From Lysobacter capsici (GTDB taxonomy: Bacteria; Pseudomonadota; Gammaproteobacteria; Xanthomonadales; Xanthomonadaceae): a DNA stretch of 64,000 nt. The translations under genes were made by a program, and so were the position numbers. This document shows positions 47,206 through 56,252 of the stretch, in pieces. Below the pieces are notes generated by a model. That model saw nothing but the letters and a program-made list of their open reading frames with translations, was not told where the DNA came from and did no database searches. The DNA lies in contig NZ_CP076103.1 in NCBI RefSeq assembly GCF_018732085.1, positions 2,666,001 through 2,730,000 of the forward strand, written 5' to 3'. Positions within the stretch are counted from its first letter, which is position 1, and each line of letters opens with the position of its first letter.

Positions 47206-48240
47206 ATGTTCGGAAAAAAGCCCGTAACTCCGGCGGTCGAGAGCGCCGTCTCCAAGGCGGTGAACTACGAGGTCACCGTCGCCGACTTAGCCAAGCGCAG
47301 CGAGAAGCGCGCCTGGCTCGTCGCGTTCGGTTCGTTGATCATGTCGCTGATCCTGGCCGGCGGTTATTTCTACTTCCTGCCGCTCAAGGAGAAGGTGCCG
47401 TACCTGGTCATGGCCGATGCCTACACCGGTACCGCGACGGTCGCGCGCCTGCGCGACGACTTCGCCAATCCCAGCGTCTCCACCAGCGAAGCGCTCAACA
47501 AGAGCAACATCTCGCACTTCATCATGGCGCGTGAGTCGTACGACTACTCGCAGATCGGTGAGCGCGACTGGGCGACGGTGTTCGCGATGGGCAACGCCCA
47601 GGTCGCCACCGCCTACCAGCAGTTGTTCGGTTCGACCAACCCGACCAATCCGATCACCATCTACGGCAAGACCAAGACCATCCGGGTCAAGCTGTTGAGC
47701 ATCCAGCTCGCCGCCGATGCGATGAACACCGGCCCCGGTCCCAAGGTGGCGACGGTGCGCTTCCAGCGCAGCCTGTACAACAAGGACAACGGCGACAACA
47801 CGCCGCTGGACAGCAAGATCGCCACGATCGAGTTCACCTACAAGTCGAACCTGAAGATGGACGAGGTCAACCGCGTCCTCAATCCGCTCGGCTTCCAGGT
47901 CAGCGGCTATCGCGTCGACAACGACTACGCCGCGGCGCCGGCCTTGCCGCCCAACGCGACGCCCACGCAGACGCCTGCGCCTGCCGCGGCCTATCCGCAG
48001 CAGCCCGGCGCGGTCTCGCCCGACGCCGCCAATCCGGCCGCTTATCCGCCGGGTACCGCGCCGCCGCCGGCCGCGTATCCGCCCGGCACGGCGCCTCCGG
48101 CTGGCGCGCCCGCGGCGTATCCGCCGGGTACCGCGCCGGCGCCGGGTGCGCCGCTTCCCACCAACCCCGCCCAGCAGCCGCAACAGCCGGCTGCGGCACC
48201 TGCACCGACTGGCAATGCGAATGGAGTCAGCAACCGATGA
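47206..48240 (+). CDS. VirB8 inner-membrane T4SS protein (344 aa)
   Basis: ATG 47206. Cytoplasmic N-terminus, one helix at about 37-57 (WLVAFGSLIMSLILAGGYFY), then a periplasmic NTF2-like domain with SHFIMARESYDYSQIGERDW and IEFTYKSNLKMDEVNRVLNP. These are VirB8 hallmarks. After residue ~240 there is an unusual ~105-residue periplasmic tail of proline, alanine and tyrosine with three YPPGTAP repeats. VirB8 links the inner-membrane complex to VirB9, VirB10 and VirB5. Confidence 0.85.
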   Translation: MFGKKPVTPAVESAVSKAVNYEVTVADLAKRSEKRAWLVAFGSLIMSLILAGGYFYFLPLKEKVPYLVMADAYTGTATVARLRDDFANPSVSTSEALNKSNISHFIMARESYDYSQIGERDWATVFAMGNAQVATAYQQLFGSTNPTNPITIYGKTKTIRVKLLSIQLAADAMNTGPGPKVATVRFQRSLYNKDNGDNTPLDSKIATIEFTYKSNLKMDEVNRVLNPLGFQVSGYRVDNDYAAAPALPPNATPTQTPAPAAAYPQQPGAVSPDAANPAAYPPGTAPPPAAYPPGTAPPAGAPAAYPPGTAPAPGAPLPTNPAQQPQQPAAAPAPTGNANGVSNR

Positions 48241-49004
48241 ACTGCCTGCGTAAACATCGCCTGGCCGCCCTGTTGTTCCTGGCGGTTTCCGGCCTCGCAC
48301 TACCTGCCTCGGCCCAGGTGATCCAAGAGTACGAATACGAAGCCAACCGCATCTATCCGGTGCGCACGGGCCTCGGCATCACCACTCAGATCGAACTGAG
48401 CCCGAGCGAGAACATCCTCGACTACAGCACCGGTTTCAGCTCCGGCTGGGACATGAGCCGTCGCGACAACGTCTTCTACATCAAGCCGAAGAACGTCGAC
48501 GTCGACACCAACATGATGATCCGCACGACCACCCACTCCTACATCCTGGAGTTGAAGGTCGTGGCGACCGACTGGCGGGTGCTCGAGCAGGCCAAGCAGG
48601 CCGGCGTGCAGTACAAGATCAAGTTCGTGTATCCCAACGGCACCGAGTTCTCCGGCGCGAAGGAAACCAAGGCCGAGCCGGTTCCCGAGTTGAACACCAC
48701 CCTCGACAAGGGCCGTGTCTACAACTTCGATTACCAGTTCTCGAGCCGCAAGAAGCAGTCGTGGCTGGTGCCGACCAACGTCTACGACGACGGTCAGTTC
48801 ACCTACATCAAGATCAACGGCGTGAAGGACCTGCCGACCGGCAACTTTCCGGCCGTGTTCGGCCGCGAACGTGAAGGCAGCGAAGACTTCGTGGTCAACA
48901 CCACGGTGGAAGGCAACACGCTCGTGGTTCATGGCACCTATCCCTACTTGATCATCCGTCACGGCAACAACGTCGTCGGTCTGCGCAGGAAGAAGCAGAA
49001 ATGA
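48237..49004 (+). CDS. VirB9 T4SS core-complex protein (255 aa)
   Basis: ATG 48237 overlaps virB8 as ATGA. Signal peptide LAALLFLAVSGLALPASAQ. The N-terminal domain has NRIYPVRTGLGITTQIELSP and DNVFYIKPKNVDVDTNMMIR with TTHSYILELKVV; the C-terminal domain has YNFDYQFSSRKKQSWLVPTN and VYDDGQFTYIKING. This is the CagX/VirB9 family. VirB9 forms the ring around VirB10 with VirB7 lipoprotein. Confidence 0.9.
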   Translation: MNCLRKHRLAALLFLAVSGLALPASAQVIQEYEYEANRIYPVRTGLGITTQIELSPSENILDYSTGFSSGWDMSRRDNVFYIKPKNVDVDTNMMIRTTTHSYILELKVVATDWRVLEQAKQAGVQYKIKFVYPNGTEFSGAKETKAEPVPELNTTLDKGRVYNFDYQFSSRKKQSWLVPTNVYDDGQFTYIKINGVKDLPTGNFPAVFGREREGSEDFVVNTTVEGNTLVVHGTYPYLIIRHGNNVVGLRRKKQK

Positions 49005-50242
49005 GCCAGAACCTACCTCCCAATCAGCCGGGTAATCCGGAAGAGTCCGGCGGCACTCAGCCGGAAAACAGCAGCTACGGCTACGCCGGCGCGAATCCTT
49101 ATTACGGCCAGCAGGCCACCGGCCCGGCGCCGGATCTGGATGCCAACGCGCCCACGCTGAAGTCCTCCGACGTGCAGCGGCTCAACCGCAAGGCGTTGCT
49201 GTTCCTCGGCGGCATCGTGCTGCTGTTGATCGTGGCCGCGCTGTGGATGTTCAACGCGGCGACCTCCGGCGACGACAAGAAGCCGAAGGTCGAAGAGGAA
49301 GTGGTCAATATTCCCGACCTGCCCAAGACCGTGGCCGATCCGCCGCCGTTGCCGGTCGATCCGCTGGCCGGCATGCCGCCGTTGCCGGTGGTCGATCAGG
49401 CGCCGCCGCCGATGCCGATGCCGCCGCCGGAGCAGATGGAACCGGTCAAGCGCGGTCCGAGCCTGCTCGAACGCCGCATCTCGGGCGAGGGCGGTGGTGG
49501 CGACGGCGGTGGCGGTGGTGGCGGTGGCGGCAGTCTGCCGCCCGGCGTGATGTCGCCCGAAGCCTACGCCCAGGCCATGATGGCCGCCAACGGCCAGGGC
49601 CCGGCGCGTCCGCAGCAGGAGCAGGAAAAGGCCACCAGCGCGCAGCCGATCTACAACCCCGACACCTTGCTGGTGCGTGGCACGTACATCCGTTGCGTCA
49701 TGGAAACCCGCATCGTCACCGACCTGCCGGGCTTCACCTCGTGCGTCGTGACCGAGCCGACCTATTCGATCAACGGCCGCCGCCTGCTGCTGCCGAAGGG
49801 TTCGAAGGTCTCGGGCCGCTACCAGAGCGACAACATCAACGGTCCGCGCGTGTCGGTGATCTGGGATCGCATCACCACCCCGAACGGCATCGACGTCAAC
49901 ATGGCCAGCCCGGGTATCGACAACCTCGGCGGCGCCGGTCATCCGGGCGACTACAACGCGCACTGGGGCAGCCGCATCGCCTCGGCGCTGCTGATCAGCC
50001 TGATCAGCGACGCGTTCAAGTACGCCGCGGCCAAGAACGGCCCCGAATCGAGCACGGTGACCAACAGCGGCAACCTGGTGCAGACGCCGTACGAGAGCAA
50101 CACTGCCGAAGCGATGGAGCGTCTGGCCAACCAGGCGTTGGACAAGAGCATCAACCGTCCGCCGACCGTGACCATCAACCAGGGCACCGTCGTGAACATC
50201 TATGTCGCCAAGGATGTCGACTTCTCGTCGGTCCTGAGGTGA
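49001..50242 (+). CDS. VirB10 T4SS core-complex protein (413 aa)
   Basis: ATG 49001 overlaps virB9. Cytoplasmic N-terminus, inner-membrane helix at about 65-87 (ALLFLGGIVLLLIVAALWMF), a proline-rich periplasmic linker (about 105-150), a glycine run near 165-180, then the C-terminal barrel domain: YIRCVMETRIVTDLPGFTSC, DNINGPRVSVIWDRITTPNG and HWGSRIASALLISLISDAFK, where the outer-membrane antenna lies. VirB10 spans both membranes and gates the channel. Confidence 0.92.
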   Translation: MSQNLPPNQPGNPEESGGTQPENSSYGYAGANPYYGQQATGPAPDLDANAPTLKSSDVQRLNRKALLFLGGIVLLLIVAALWMFNAATSGDDKKPKVEEEVVNIPDLPKTVADPPPLPVDPLAGMPPLPVVDQAPPPMPMPPPEQMEPVKRGPSLLERRISGEGGGGDGGGGGGGGGSLPPGVMSPEAYAQAMMAANGQGPARPQQEQEKATSAQPIYNPDTLLVRGTYIRCVMETRIVTDLPGFTSCVVTEPTYSINGRRLLLPKGSKVSGRYQSDNINGPRVSVIWDRITTPNGIDVNMASPGIDNLGGAGHPGDYNAHWGSRIASALLISLISDAFKYAAAKNGPESSTVTNSGNLVQTPYESNTAEAMERLANQALDKSINRPPTVTINQGTVVNIYVAKDVDFSSVLR

Positions 50243-50269
50243 TGTCGATTGCAGCAGCGGTAGCTTGAG

Positions 50270-51307
50270 ATGGACGCCGATAATTCACCGATCGCGCAAG
50301 TTTCCAACGCGTTCCTGGAGTACCAGTACCAGGTGTTGGGCATCCTGGAGTACATGAGCTCCCCGGATGTCACGGAAATCTGCATCAACCGGCCGGGCGA
50401 GCTCTATTTGGAGACTCGCTCCGGCTGGAACCGCCTGGAAGTGCCGAGCCTGACGTTCGAACGGGCCCGGCAGTTCTGTACCGCGGTCGTCAACGAGAGC
50501 AACACCGGGCAGCGCATCACCGATGCCGACCCGGTGGTCTCGCTGACCTTTCCGACCGGACAGCGCGCGCAGTTCGTGATTCCGCCTGCCTGCGACCCGG
50601 GCAAGGTCTCGATCACGATCCGCCTGCCGTCCAAGCACAGCAAGACCTTGCAGCAGTACCAGGAAGACGGGTTCTTCAACGAGATCCTGGAGCAGACCCA
50701 TGTCCTGAGCGAACACGACCGCGAGCTGCTGGAGCTGCGCGCGCAGCGCAATTACGCCGAATTCTTCAAGAAGGCGGTCCAGTACAAGAAGAACGTGGTC
50801 GTGTCCGGCGCCACCGGCAGCGGCAAGACCACCTTCATGAAGTCGCTGGTCAACCACATTCCGGAAGAAGAGCGGCTGGTGACGATCGAGGACGCGCGCG
50901 AGTTGTTCATCACGCAGCCCAATGTCGTGCACTTGCTCTACTCGAAAGGCGGACAAAGTACCAGCAACATCACGGCCAAGAGCTGCATGGAAGCCTGTCT
51001 TCGCATGAAGCCCGACCGGATCATCCTGGCCGAGTTGCGCGGCGACGAATCGTTCTACTTCATTCGTAACTGCGCCTCGGGCCACCCAGGATCGATCACC
51101 AGTTGCCACGCCGGCAGTACCGCGCAGACGTGGGATCAGCTGGCGTTGATGGTGAAGGCGTCGAACGAGGGGTCGGGGCTGGAGTTCGGGGTCATCAAGC
51201 GCTTGCTGATGATGACCATCGATATCCTGGTGCATATCAAGGCGCATGCGGGTCGGCGCTACATCACCGGCATCGATTTCAATCCTGAGCGGTCACACAG
51301 TGAATGA
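50270..51307 (+). CDS. VirB11 T4SS ATPase (345 aa)
   Basis: ATG 50270. N-terminal domain with SSPDVTEICINRPGELYLET; Walker A GATGSGKT at 180-187; Asp box EERLVTIEDARELFI; Walker B-like RMKPDRIILAELRGDESFYF; His box SGHPGSITSCHAGS. A hexameric cytoplasmic motor of the GspE/VirB11 class that drives pilus building and substrate transfer. Length is typical. Confidence 0.93.
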   Translation: MDADNSPIAQVSNAFLEYQYQVLGILEYMSSPDVTEICINRPGELYLETRSGWNRLEVPSLTFERARQFCTAVVNESNTGQRITDADPVVSLTFPTGQRAQFVIPPACDPGKVSITIRLPSKHSKTLQQYQEDGFFNEILEQTHVLSEHDRELLELRAQRNYAEFFKKAVQYKKNVVVSGATGSGKTTFMKSLVNHIPEEERLVTIEDARELFITQPNVVHLLYSKGGQSTSNITAKSCMEACLRMKPDRIILAELRGDESFYFIRNCASGHPGSITSCHAGSTAQTWDQLALMVKASNEGSGLEFGVIKRLLMMTIDILVHIKAHAGRRYITGIDFNPERSHSE

Positions 51308-51474
51308 GTTCAGGTGCCTGAAACGCTGTGAAGTGTGATGTAAGTGTGCACGGCCATTGACATTGCTTGCTGCTAGATGAATCATTGCTGCGTCGATCCG
51401 GCTGATTGCAACCCCTTCTTTCTGCGGATGTTTCCAGGGGGATCGGCGCAACGGTTGGTAGGGGGGATCACGGA

Positions 51475-52365
51475 ATGTTGCCCGGAATAGAGTTGATGAA
51501 CTGCCCGGGCTTGGCAGTTCCAAATGAAGTCATGCACCACGTCGTGCGCGTGGAGTCCTCGTTCAATCCGTTTGCGATTGGCGTCGTGGGCGGTCGCCTG
51601 GTGCGCCAGCCGCAGAATCTCGCCGAAGCCGTCTCCACCGTGCGCATGCTCGAGCGCCGCGGCTACAACTTTTCCCTCGGCGTCGCCCAGGTCAATCGTT
51701 ACAACCTCGGCAAGTACGGGCTGGACAGTTACGAAAAGGCATTCGAAGTCTGCCCAAATCTACAGGCGGGCTCAAAAATTCTGGCCGAATGCTACGGCCG
51801 CTCCAGCGGAGATTGGGGTAAATCCTTCAGCTGTTACTACTCTGGGAACTTCGTCACGGGTTTCCGCCACGGTTATGTGCAAAAGATTTACGCGTCGATC
51901 AACAGGGGAGCGACGCCATATTCCGATGCTCAGGCCATCGCGGTAATCGGCAAGTCATCTCGCAAGGATACAAAGGCGCCTTCGGCGCTGGCGTCGGTCA
52001 GCCCGGCCAACCCGGTCGGTCCGGCCACCTACGCGCCGGGCCGTCAGTCGGGTCCGCAGCGCCTGGCGTCGGTAAGCGCCTCCCAGCCGATGGCCGCGGC
52101 GATGCCCCAGATGACGTTACCCGCTACAACGATGCCCGCAGCCCAGCCGCTCGCGGCCGCGCCGATGATGCCCGGTCCGATGCCGATGCCGATGGGGATG
52201 GCGGGGATGGGCGGCCCCGGGCCGGCGTCTCAGGCTCAGAGCTCGCAGCCCGTTAGAGTCATGCCGATGAATGCTTCGGCGGCGCTCCCGCAGCAGTCCG
52301 CGCCCGTCGCTCCGGCGGCGGCCGTGGCAGCGCAGGGGCAGGGCGATCAGGCCTTCGTTTTCTGA
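51475..52365 (+). CDS. VirB1 lytic transglycosylase (296 aa)
   Basis: I use ATG 51475 with AGGGGGGATCACGG upstream. The SLT-type domain covers about residues 8-155: HHVVRVESSFNPFAIGVVGG contains the catalytic glutamate, RRGYNFSLGVAQVNRYNLGK the substrate loop, and SFSCYYSGNFVTGFRHGYV the end of the fold. The remaining ~140 residues are low-complexity (Pro, Met, Ala, Gln), presumably flexible. No clear signal peptide is seen. The enzyme opens peptidoglycan for the T4SS. The gene follows virB11, as in Xanthomonas. Confidence 0.88.
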   Translation: MLPGIELMNCPGLAVPNEVMHHVVRVESSFNPFAIGVVGGRLVRQPQNLAEAVSTVRMLERRGYNFSLGVAQVNRYNLGKYGLDSYEKAFEVCPNLQAGSKILAECYGRSSGDWGKSFSCYYSGNFVTGFRHGYVQKIYASINRGATPYSDAQAIAVIGKSSRKDTKAPSALASVSPANPVGPATYAPGRQSGPQRLASVSASQPMAAAMPQMTLPATTMPAAQPLAAAPMMPGPMPMPMGMAGMGGPGPASQAQSSQPVRVMPMNASAALPQQSAPVAPAAAVAAQGQGDQAFVF

Positions 52366-52652
52366 CCGCCGGCCCGCCGTTGCGTCTTGTTCGACCCGAT
52401 TTTGCTCGAATTTGATCCGACCTTGATCCACCTGGTTTCGATTCGCCCAATTTGCTTCAACTGTTTTTGCCGCACCCGATTCGATCAGCGCGTTCTTGAT
52501 CAATTGGTTTTTTTGATCAAGCCGCTTTGATCAATACGTTTTTGATTCACCCGTTTTCGATCGACCAGTTTCCCCTCCACCGACGAACCATCCGAAACAC
52601 ACCGCAGCACCTCGACCATTTTGTCCACTAGCGAATAGAAAGGACCTCTTCA
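52366..52652. other. virB1-virB2 gap rich in TTGATC words
   Basis: 287 bp without a gene. Seven GATC sites occur within 52410-52570, most in TTGATC/TTTGATC context, plus an inverted repeat CTTGATCAA-N8-TTGATCAAG around 52495-52520. The DNA is clearly more AT-rich than its surroundings. A promoter for virB2 may be here, but I cannot place one with confidence. AAAGGACCTCTTCA gives the virB2 ribosome site. Confidence 0.5.
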
Positions 52653-53039
52653 ATGAACAACAATATCCAGATCAAGAACTTCCTCTCGGCCTTCGCAATG
52701 GCGGCTTTGTTCGTCGGCGCGCTGGCGGCGCCGGAACTGGCCTTCGCCCAGACCGTCGACGGCGCCAAGACCACCGTCAAGGGCTTCTTCGACAACCTCA
52801 ACAGCCTGCTCAACATCGCCTCGATCGCGATCGTGACCATCGCGGTGATCTTCGCCGGCTACCAGATCGCGTTCGCGCACAAGCGCATCTCCGACGTGAT
52901 GCCGGTCCTGCTCGGCGGCTTCCTGATCGGCGCGGCCGCTCAGCTGGCCAAGATGGTCATCCCGAACGACGTCGGCGCCGGCGGCGGCGCGGGCGGCATG
53001 GCGATCCTGGTGAGCACCTTCCAGAACCTGTATGCATAA
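52653..53039 (+). CDS. VirB2 major pilin (128 aa)
   Basis: ATG 52653. Long signal peptide ending SAFAMAALFVGALAAPELAFAQ, then a charged turn and two helices, about residues 49-72 (LLNIASIAIVTIAVIFAGYQ) and 80-101 (ISDVMPVLLGGFLIGAAAQL), separated by FAHKR. This is the standard VirB2 layout. The C-terminal glycine-rich stretch and LVSTFQNLYA make it a little longer than the Agrobacterium pilin. Confidence 0.88.
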   Translation: MNNNIQIKNFLSAFAMAALFVGALAAPELAFAQTVDGAKTTVKGFFDNLNSLLNIASIAIVTIAVIFAGYQIAFAHKRISDVMPVLLGGFLIGAAAQLAKMVIPNDVGAGGGAGGMAILVSTFQNLYA

Positions 53040-53343
53040 GAATGCGATGTTCCGCGGCTGCACACGGCCTCCCATGTTCCTGGGAGTGCCGTACGTGCCC
53101 TTCACGTTCGCGGCCGGGGCATGTTTGCTTTCGACGTTCTACTTCAATATGTGGTTCATCCTGATGTTGCCGGTAGTGATTTTCGTCATGCGGCAGATGA
53201 CGCGGCGCGACGAGATGATCTTCCGCCTGCTGGGGCTGCGCATGCAGTTCCGCATGCGGATGAGGAACATCGTTCACCACGGCACCATGTGGGTGTTCTC
53301 GCCGAACCACTATCGCAATCCAGGCGACAAGAAGTCTCGATGA
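53032..53343 (+). CDS. VirB3 T4SS inner-membrane protein (103 aa)
   Basis: ATG 53032 overlaps virB2 by 8 bp. MFRGCTRPPMFLGVPYVPFT is the VirB3 signature, then a helical pair (FTFAAGACLLSTFYFNMWFI and LMLPVVIFVMRQMTRRDEMI). The C-terminus is basic and aromatic. VirB3 works with VirB4 at the inner membrane; here the two are separate genes. Confidence 0.9.
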   Translation: MHKNAMFRGCTRPPMFLGVPYVPFTFAAGACLLSTFYFNMWFILMLPVVIFVMRQMTRRDEMIFRLLGLRMQFRMRMRNIVHHGTMWVFSPNHYRNPGDKKSR

Positions 53344-53495
53344 TGTACGCAGGCGCCATCGCGGTGTACCGCATGGCGCCTGCGGTTCTTGGCCGTCCGC
53401 GGCGTCCCTGACCGGGCGCCGTCGGATGCTCGATCGCGTTGCGGGCCCAGGGCCGGCGACGTCCTTCCAAAACCACGGGATACGCAGTACCCATC

Positions 53496-55955
53496 ATGCT
53501 CACACCCGATACTCCGATCAGCGAATTCATCCCGCTGTCCACGCATGTCTCCCCCACCGTGATCAAGACCACGGGCGGCGATTACATGATGGTCTGGCAC
53601 CTGGGCGGTCTGCCCTTCGTCGGTCGTGAAGAGTGGGAATTGGAGCATCGCCACAACACCTTCAATCGGATGCTGCAGACCCTGCGCGCGCCCGATTTCA
53701 CCAACGTCGCGTTCTGGGTCCACGACGTGCGCCGCCGGCGCCGGATCCGCACCGACAGCAAGTTCAACGAGCGATTCAACCAGGACCTGTCCGACGGCTA
53801 TTTCGCCGCGCTGTCCTCGCAAAAGCTCATGCAGAACGAGCTGTATCTGACGATGATGTACCGCCCGATCGTGTCGGGTAAGCGTTTCTCCGAGAAGTCC
53901 ACCGACATCGGCCGCCTGCAGGAAGAGCAGGACCAGTGCGTGGCGAAGATCCTCGAGCTGGCCGGCAACGTCGAAGCCGTGCTCAAGGACTACGCGCCGT
54001 ACCGCCTGGGCATGTACGAAGCCAAGAACGGCATCGTCTTCTCCGAAGCGCTGGAATTCTTCGGCTACCTGCTCAATCGCATCGATGAGCCGGTGCCGGT
54101 GCTCAGCGCGCCGGTCTACAACTACCTGCCGGTCAGCCGGCTGATGTTCGCCGCCAAGAGCGGCGACTTCGTGGTCAACACGCCGACCAATGCCAATCAT
54201 TTCGGCGCCATCCTCAATATCAAGGAATACCCGGATTCGACCTATCCGGGCATCCTCAACGGCCTGAAGTACCTCGACTTCGAATACGTGATCACGCATT
54301 CGTTCAGTCCGATCGGCCGCCAGGACGCGCTCAAGGTGCTCGACCGCACCAAGGGCATGATGATTTCCTCGGGCGACAAGGCGGTCAGCCAGATCTCCGA
54401 ACTCGACTACGCGATGGATCAGCTCGCCTCGGGCAACTTCGTGCTCGGCGAGTACCACTACACCTTCGCGATCTATGCCGACAGCCAGGAAAAGCTCGCC
54501 GCGCAGGTCGCGCAGGCGCGCGCCGAACTGTCCAACGCCGGTTTCGTCTCGGCCAAGGAAGACCTGGCCGTCACCGCGTCGTTCTATTCGCAGTTCCCGG
54601 GCAACTGGAAATACCGCACCCGCCTGGCCAACGTCAGCTCGCTGAATTTCCTGGGCCTGTCGCCGCTGCACAATTTCGCGACCGGCAAGAAGGAAAACAA
54701 TCCGTGGGGCGATAGCGTCACCACGCTGCAGACCACCAACGGCCAGCCGTACTACTTCAATTTCCACGCCACCCATCCGGCCGAGAACTCGCTCGGCGAG
54801 AAGGCGATCGCCAACACGATGGTGATCGGCAAGTCCGGTACCGGTAAGACCGCGCTGATCAACTTCCTGCTCAGCCAGGTGCAGAAGCTCAAGCCGACGC
54901 CGACGATCTTCTTCTTCGACAAGGACCGCGGCGCCGAGATTTTCGTGCGCGCCTGCGGCGGCAACTACCTCGCGCTCGACAACGGCCAGCCGACCGGCTT
55001 CAACCCGTTCCAGTGCGAGCGCAACGAAACCAATGTCCAGTTCCTGTCCGACTTGATCAAGGTGCTGGCCGCGAAGGGCACCTACTCGGCGCGTGAGGAG
55101 GAGGACATCTTCCGCGCGGTCGAGAACATGCTCGACACGCCGATGCACCTGCGCAGCATGACCAACCTGCAGAAGAGCCTGCCCAACATGGGCGACGACG
55201 GTCTGTACGCGCGCCTGCGCAAGTGGACCGCCGGCAATTCGCTGGGCTGGGTGTTCGACAATCCGGTCGACACGATCAAGCTCGACAAGGCCAACATCAT
55301 CGGCTTCGACTACACCGATGTGATCGACAACCCCGAAGTGCGCGTGCCGGTGATCAACTACCTGCTGCACCGCCTGGAAGAGCTGATCGACGGCCGCCCG
55401 CTGATCTACGTCATGGACGAATTCTGGAAGATCCTCGACGGCGGCGGCGCGCTCAAGGAATTCGCCAAGAACAAGCAGAAGACCATCCGTAAGCAGAACG
55501 GCCTGGGCATCTTCGCGACCCAGAGCCCGGAGGACGCGCTGGCCAGCGACATTTCGGCCTCGCTGATCGAGCAGACCGCGACCTTGATCCTGTTGCCGAA
55601 CCCGAATGCCAACCGCGAGGACTACATCGAGGGCCTCAAGCTCACCGATGCCGAGTTCCAGGTGGTCAAGAGCCTGGACGAACGTTCGCGCTGCTTCCTG
55701 GTCAAGCAGGGCCATGCGGCGACGGTGTGCCAGCTCAACCTGCGCGGCATGGACGACGCGCTGGCGGTGATCTCGGCCTCGACCGACAACATCGACATCA
55801 TGCATCAGGTGGTCGAGAAGGCAGCCCTCAGGACCGGGATCCCGGTGGACGAACTGACCCCGGACGCCTGGCTGCAGGACTTCTACGACAACCGCAAGGG
55901 CTCGGGCAAGGGTAAGCAGGCCTCGTCCGACCCCCGCGAGCGCGCCCACGCATAA
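53496..55955 (+). CDS. VirB4 T4SS ATPase (819 aa)
   Basis: I use ATG 53496; the in-frame ATG at 53439 adds a low-quality basic leader. Walker A IGKSGTGKTALINFLLSQ lies near residue 444, Walker B LIYVMDEFWKIL about 200 residues later, and GLGIFATQSPEDALASDISA is the conserved VirB4 segment. The N-terminal half (HNTFNRMLQTLRAPDFTNVA, MYRPIVSGKRFSEKSTD) is the usual VirB4 domain. VirB4 energises pilus assembly and transport; it is the most conserved T4SS part. Confidence 0.93.
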   Translation: MLTPDTPISEFIPLSTHVSPTVIKTTGGDYMMVWHLGGLPFVGREEWELEHRHNTFNRMLQTLRAPDFTNVAFWVHDVRRRRRIRTDSKFNERFNQDLSDGYFAALSSQKLMQNELYLTMMYRPIVSGKRFSEKSTDIGRLQEEQDQCVAKILELAGNVEAVLKDYAPYRLGMYEAKNGIVFSEALEFFGYLLNRIDEPVPVLSAPVYNYLPVSRLMFAAKSGDFVVNTPTNANHFGAILNIKEYPDSTYPGILNGLKYLDFEYVITHSFSPIGRQDALKVLDRTKGMMISSGDKAVSQISELDYAMDQLASGNFVLGEYHYTFAIYADSQEKLAAQVAQARAELSNAGFVSAKEDLAVTASFYSQFPGNWKYRTRLANVSSLNFLGLSPLHNFATGKKENNPWGDSVTTLQTTNGQPYYFNFHATHPAENSLGEKAIANTMVIGKSGTGKTALINFLLSQVQKLKPTPTIFFFDKDRGAEIFVRACGGNYLALDNGQPTGFNPFQCERNETNVQFLSDLIKVLAAKGTYSAREEEDIFRAVENMLDTPMHLRSMTNLQKSLPNMGDDGLYARLRKWTAGNSLGWVFDNPVDTIKLDKANIIGFDYTDVIDNPEVRVPVINYLLHRLEELIDGRPLIYVMDEFWKILDGGGALKEFAKNKQKTIRKQNGLGIFATQSPEDALASDISASLIEQTATLILLPNPNANREDYIEGLKLTDAEFQVVKSLDERSRCFLVKQGHAATVCQLNLRGMDDALAVISASTDNIDIMHQVVEKAALRTGIPVDELTPDAWLQDFYDNRKGSGKGKQASSDPRERAHA

Positions 55956-56252
55956 CCTGGAATGTGCCGCCCGTCGCCTGCCCACTGGCTTGGCCGAGCA
56001 CATTCCTTGAGTATTTGTTCCACTGGAAAAGAATGTAATTGACGTCCTTTGCGAGAATGCCCGTTTTGGGCCTGGCAGGAACCGGCGGCCGACGGCCGTC
56101 CGGTACGGGATCTGGCCGGAGTAGCAACGGAAATACGCGTCGAATGCCTGAATAGGGTGGCTTTAGTCACACTTTCGGGTTTCAATGGAAAGTGAACGCA
56201 TGACGTCCTGTGCCTGCCTGGGCTGCGGACGTATCAAGGAGAGGAAACGCCG
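55956..56252. other. virB4-virB5 gap with an inverted repeat
   Basis: 297 bp without a gene. GGAATGTGC (55959-55967) and GCACATTCC (55998-56006) form an inverted repeat with a 30-base loop directly after the virB4 stop, a possible stability or attenuation element. An AT-rich stretch near 56006-56040 precedes TTGACGTCC (56038-56046), a possible -35. The ribosome site AAGGAGAGGAAA lies just before 56253. Confidence 0.45.

Noticed and set aside
51936..52365. Separate gene for the proline and methionine-rich part of VirB1
   Set aside because: It is in frame with the transglycosylase domain with no stop or internal ribosome site, so it is a low-complexity tail.
53310..56003. 897-residue minus-strand frame opposite virB4
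   Set aside because: Shadow of virB4; the + strand has Walker motifs and full VirB4 similarity.
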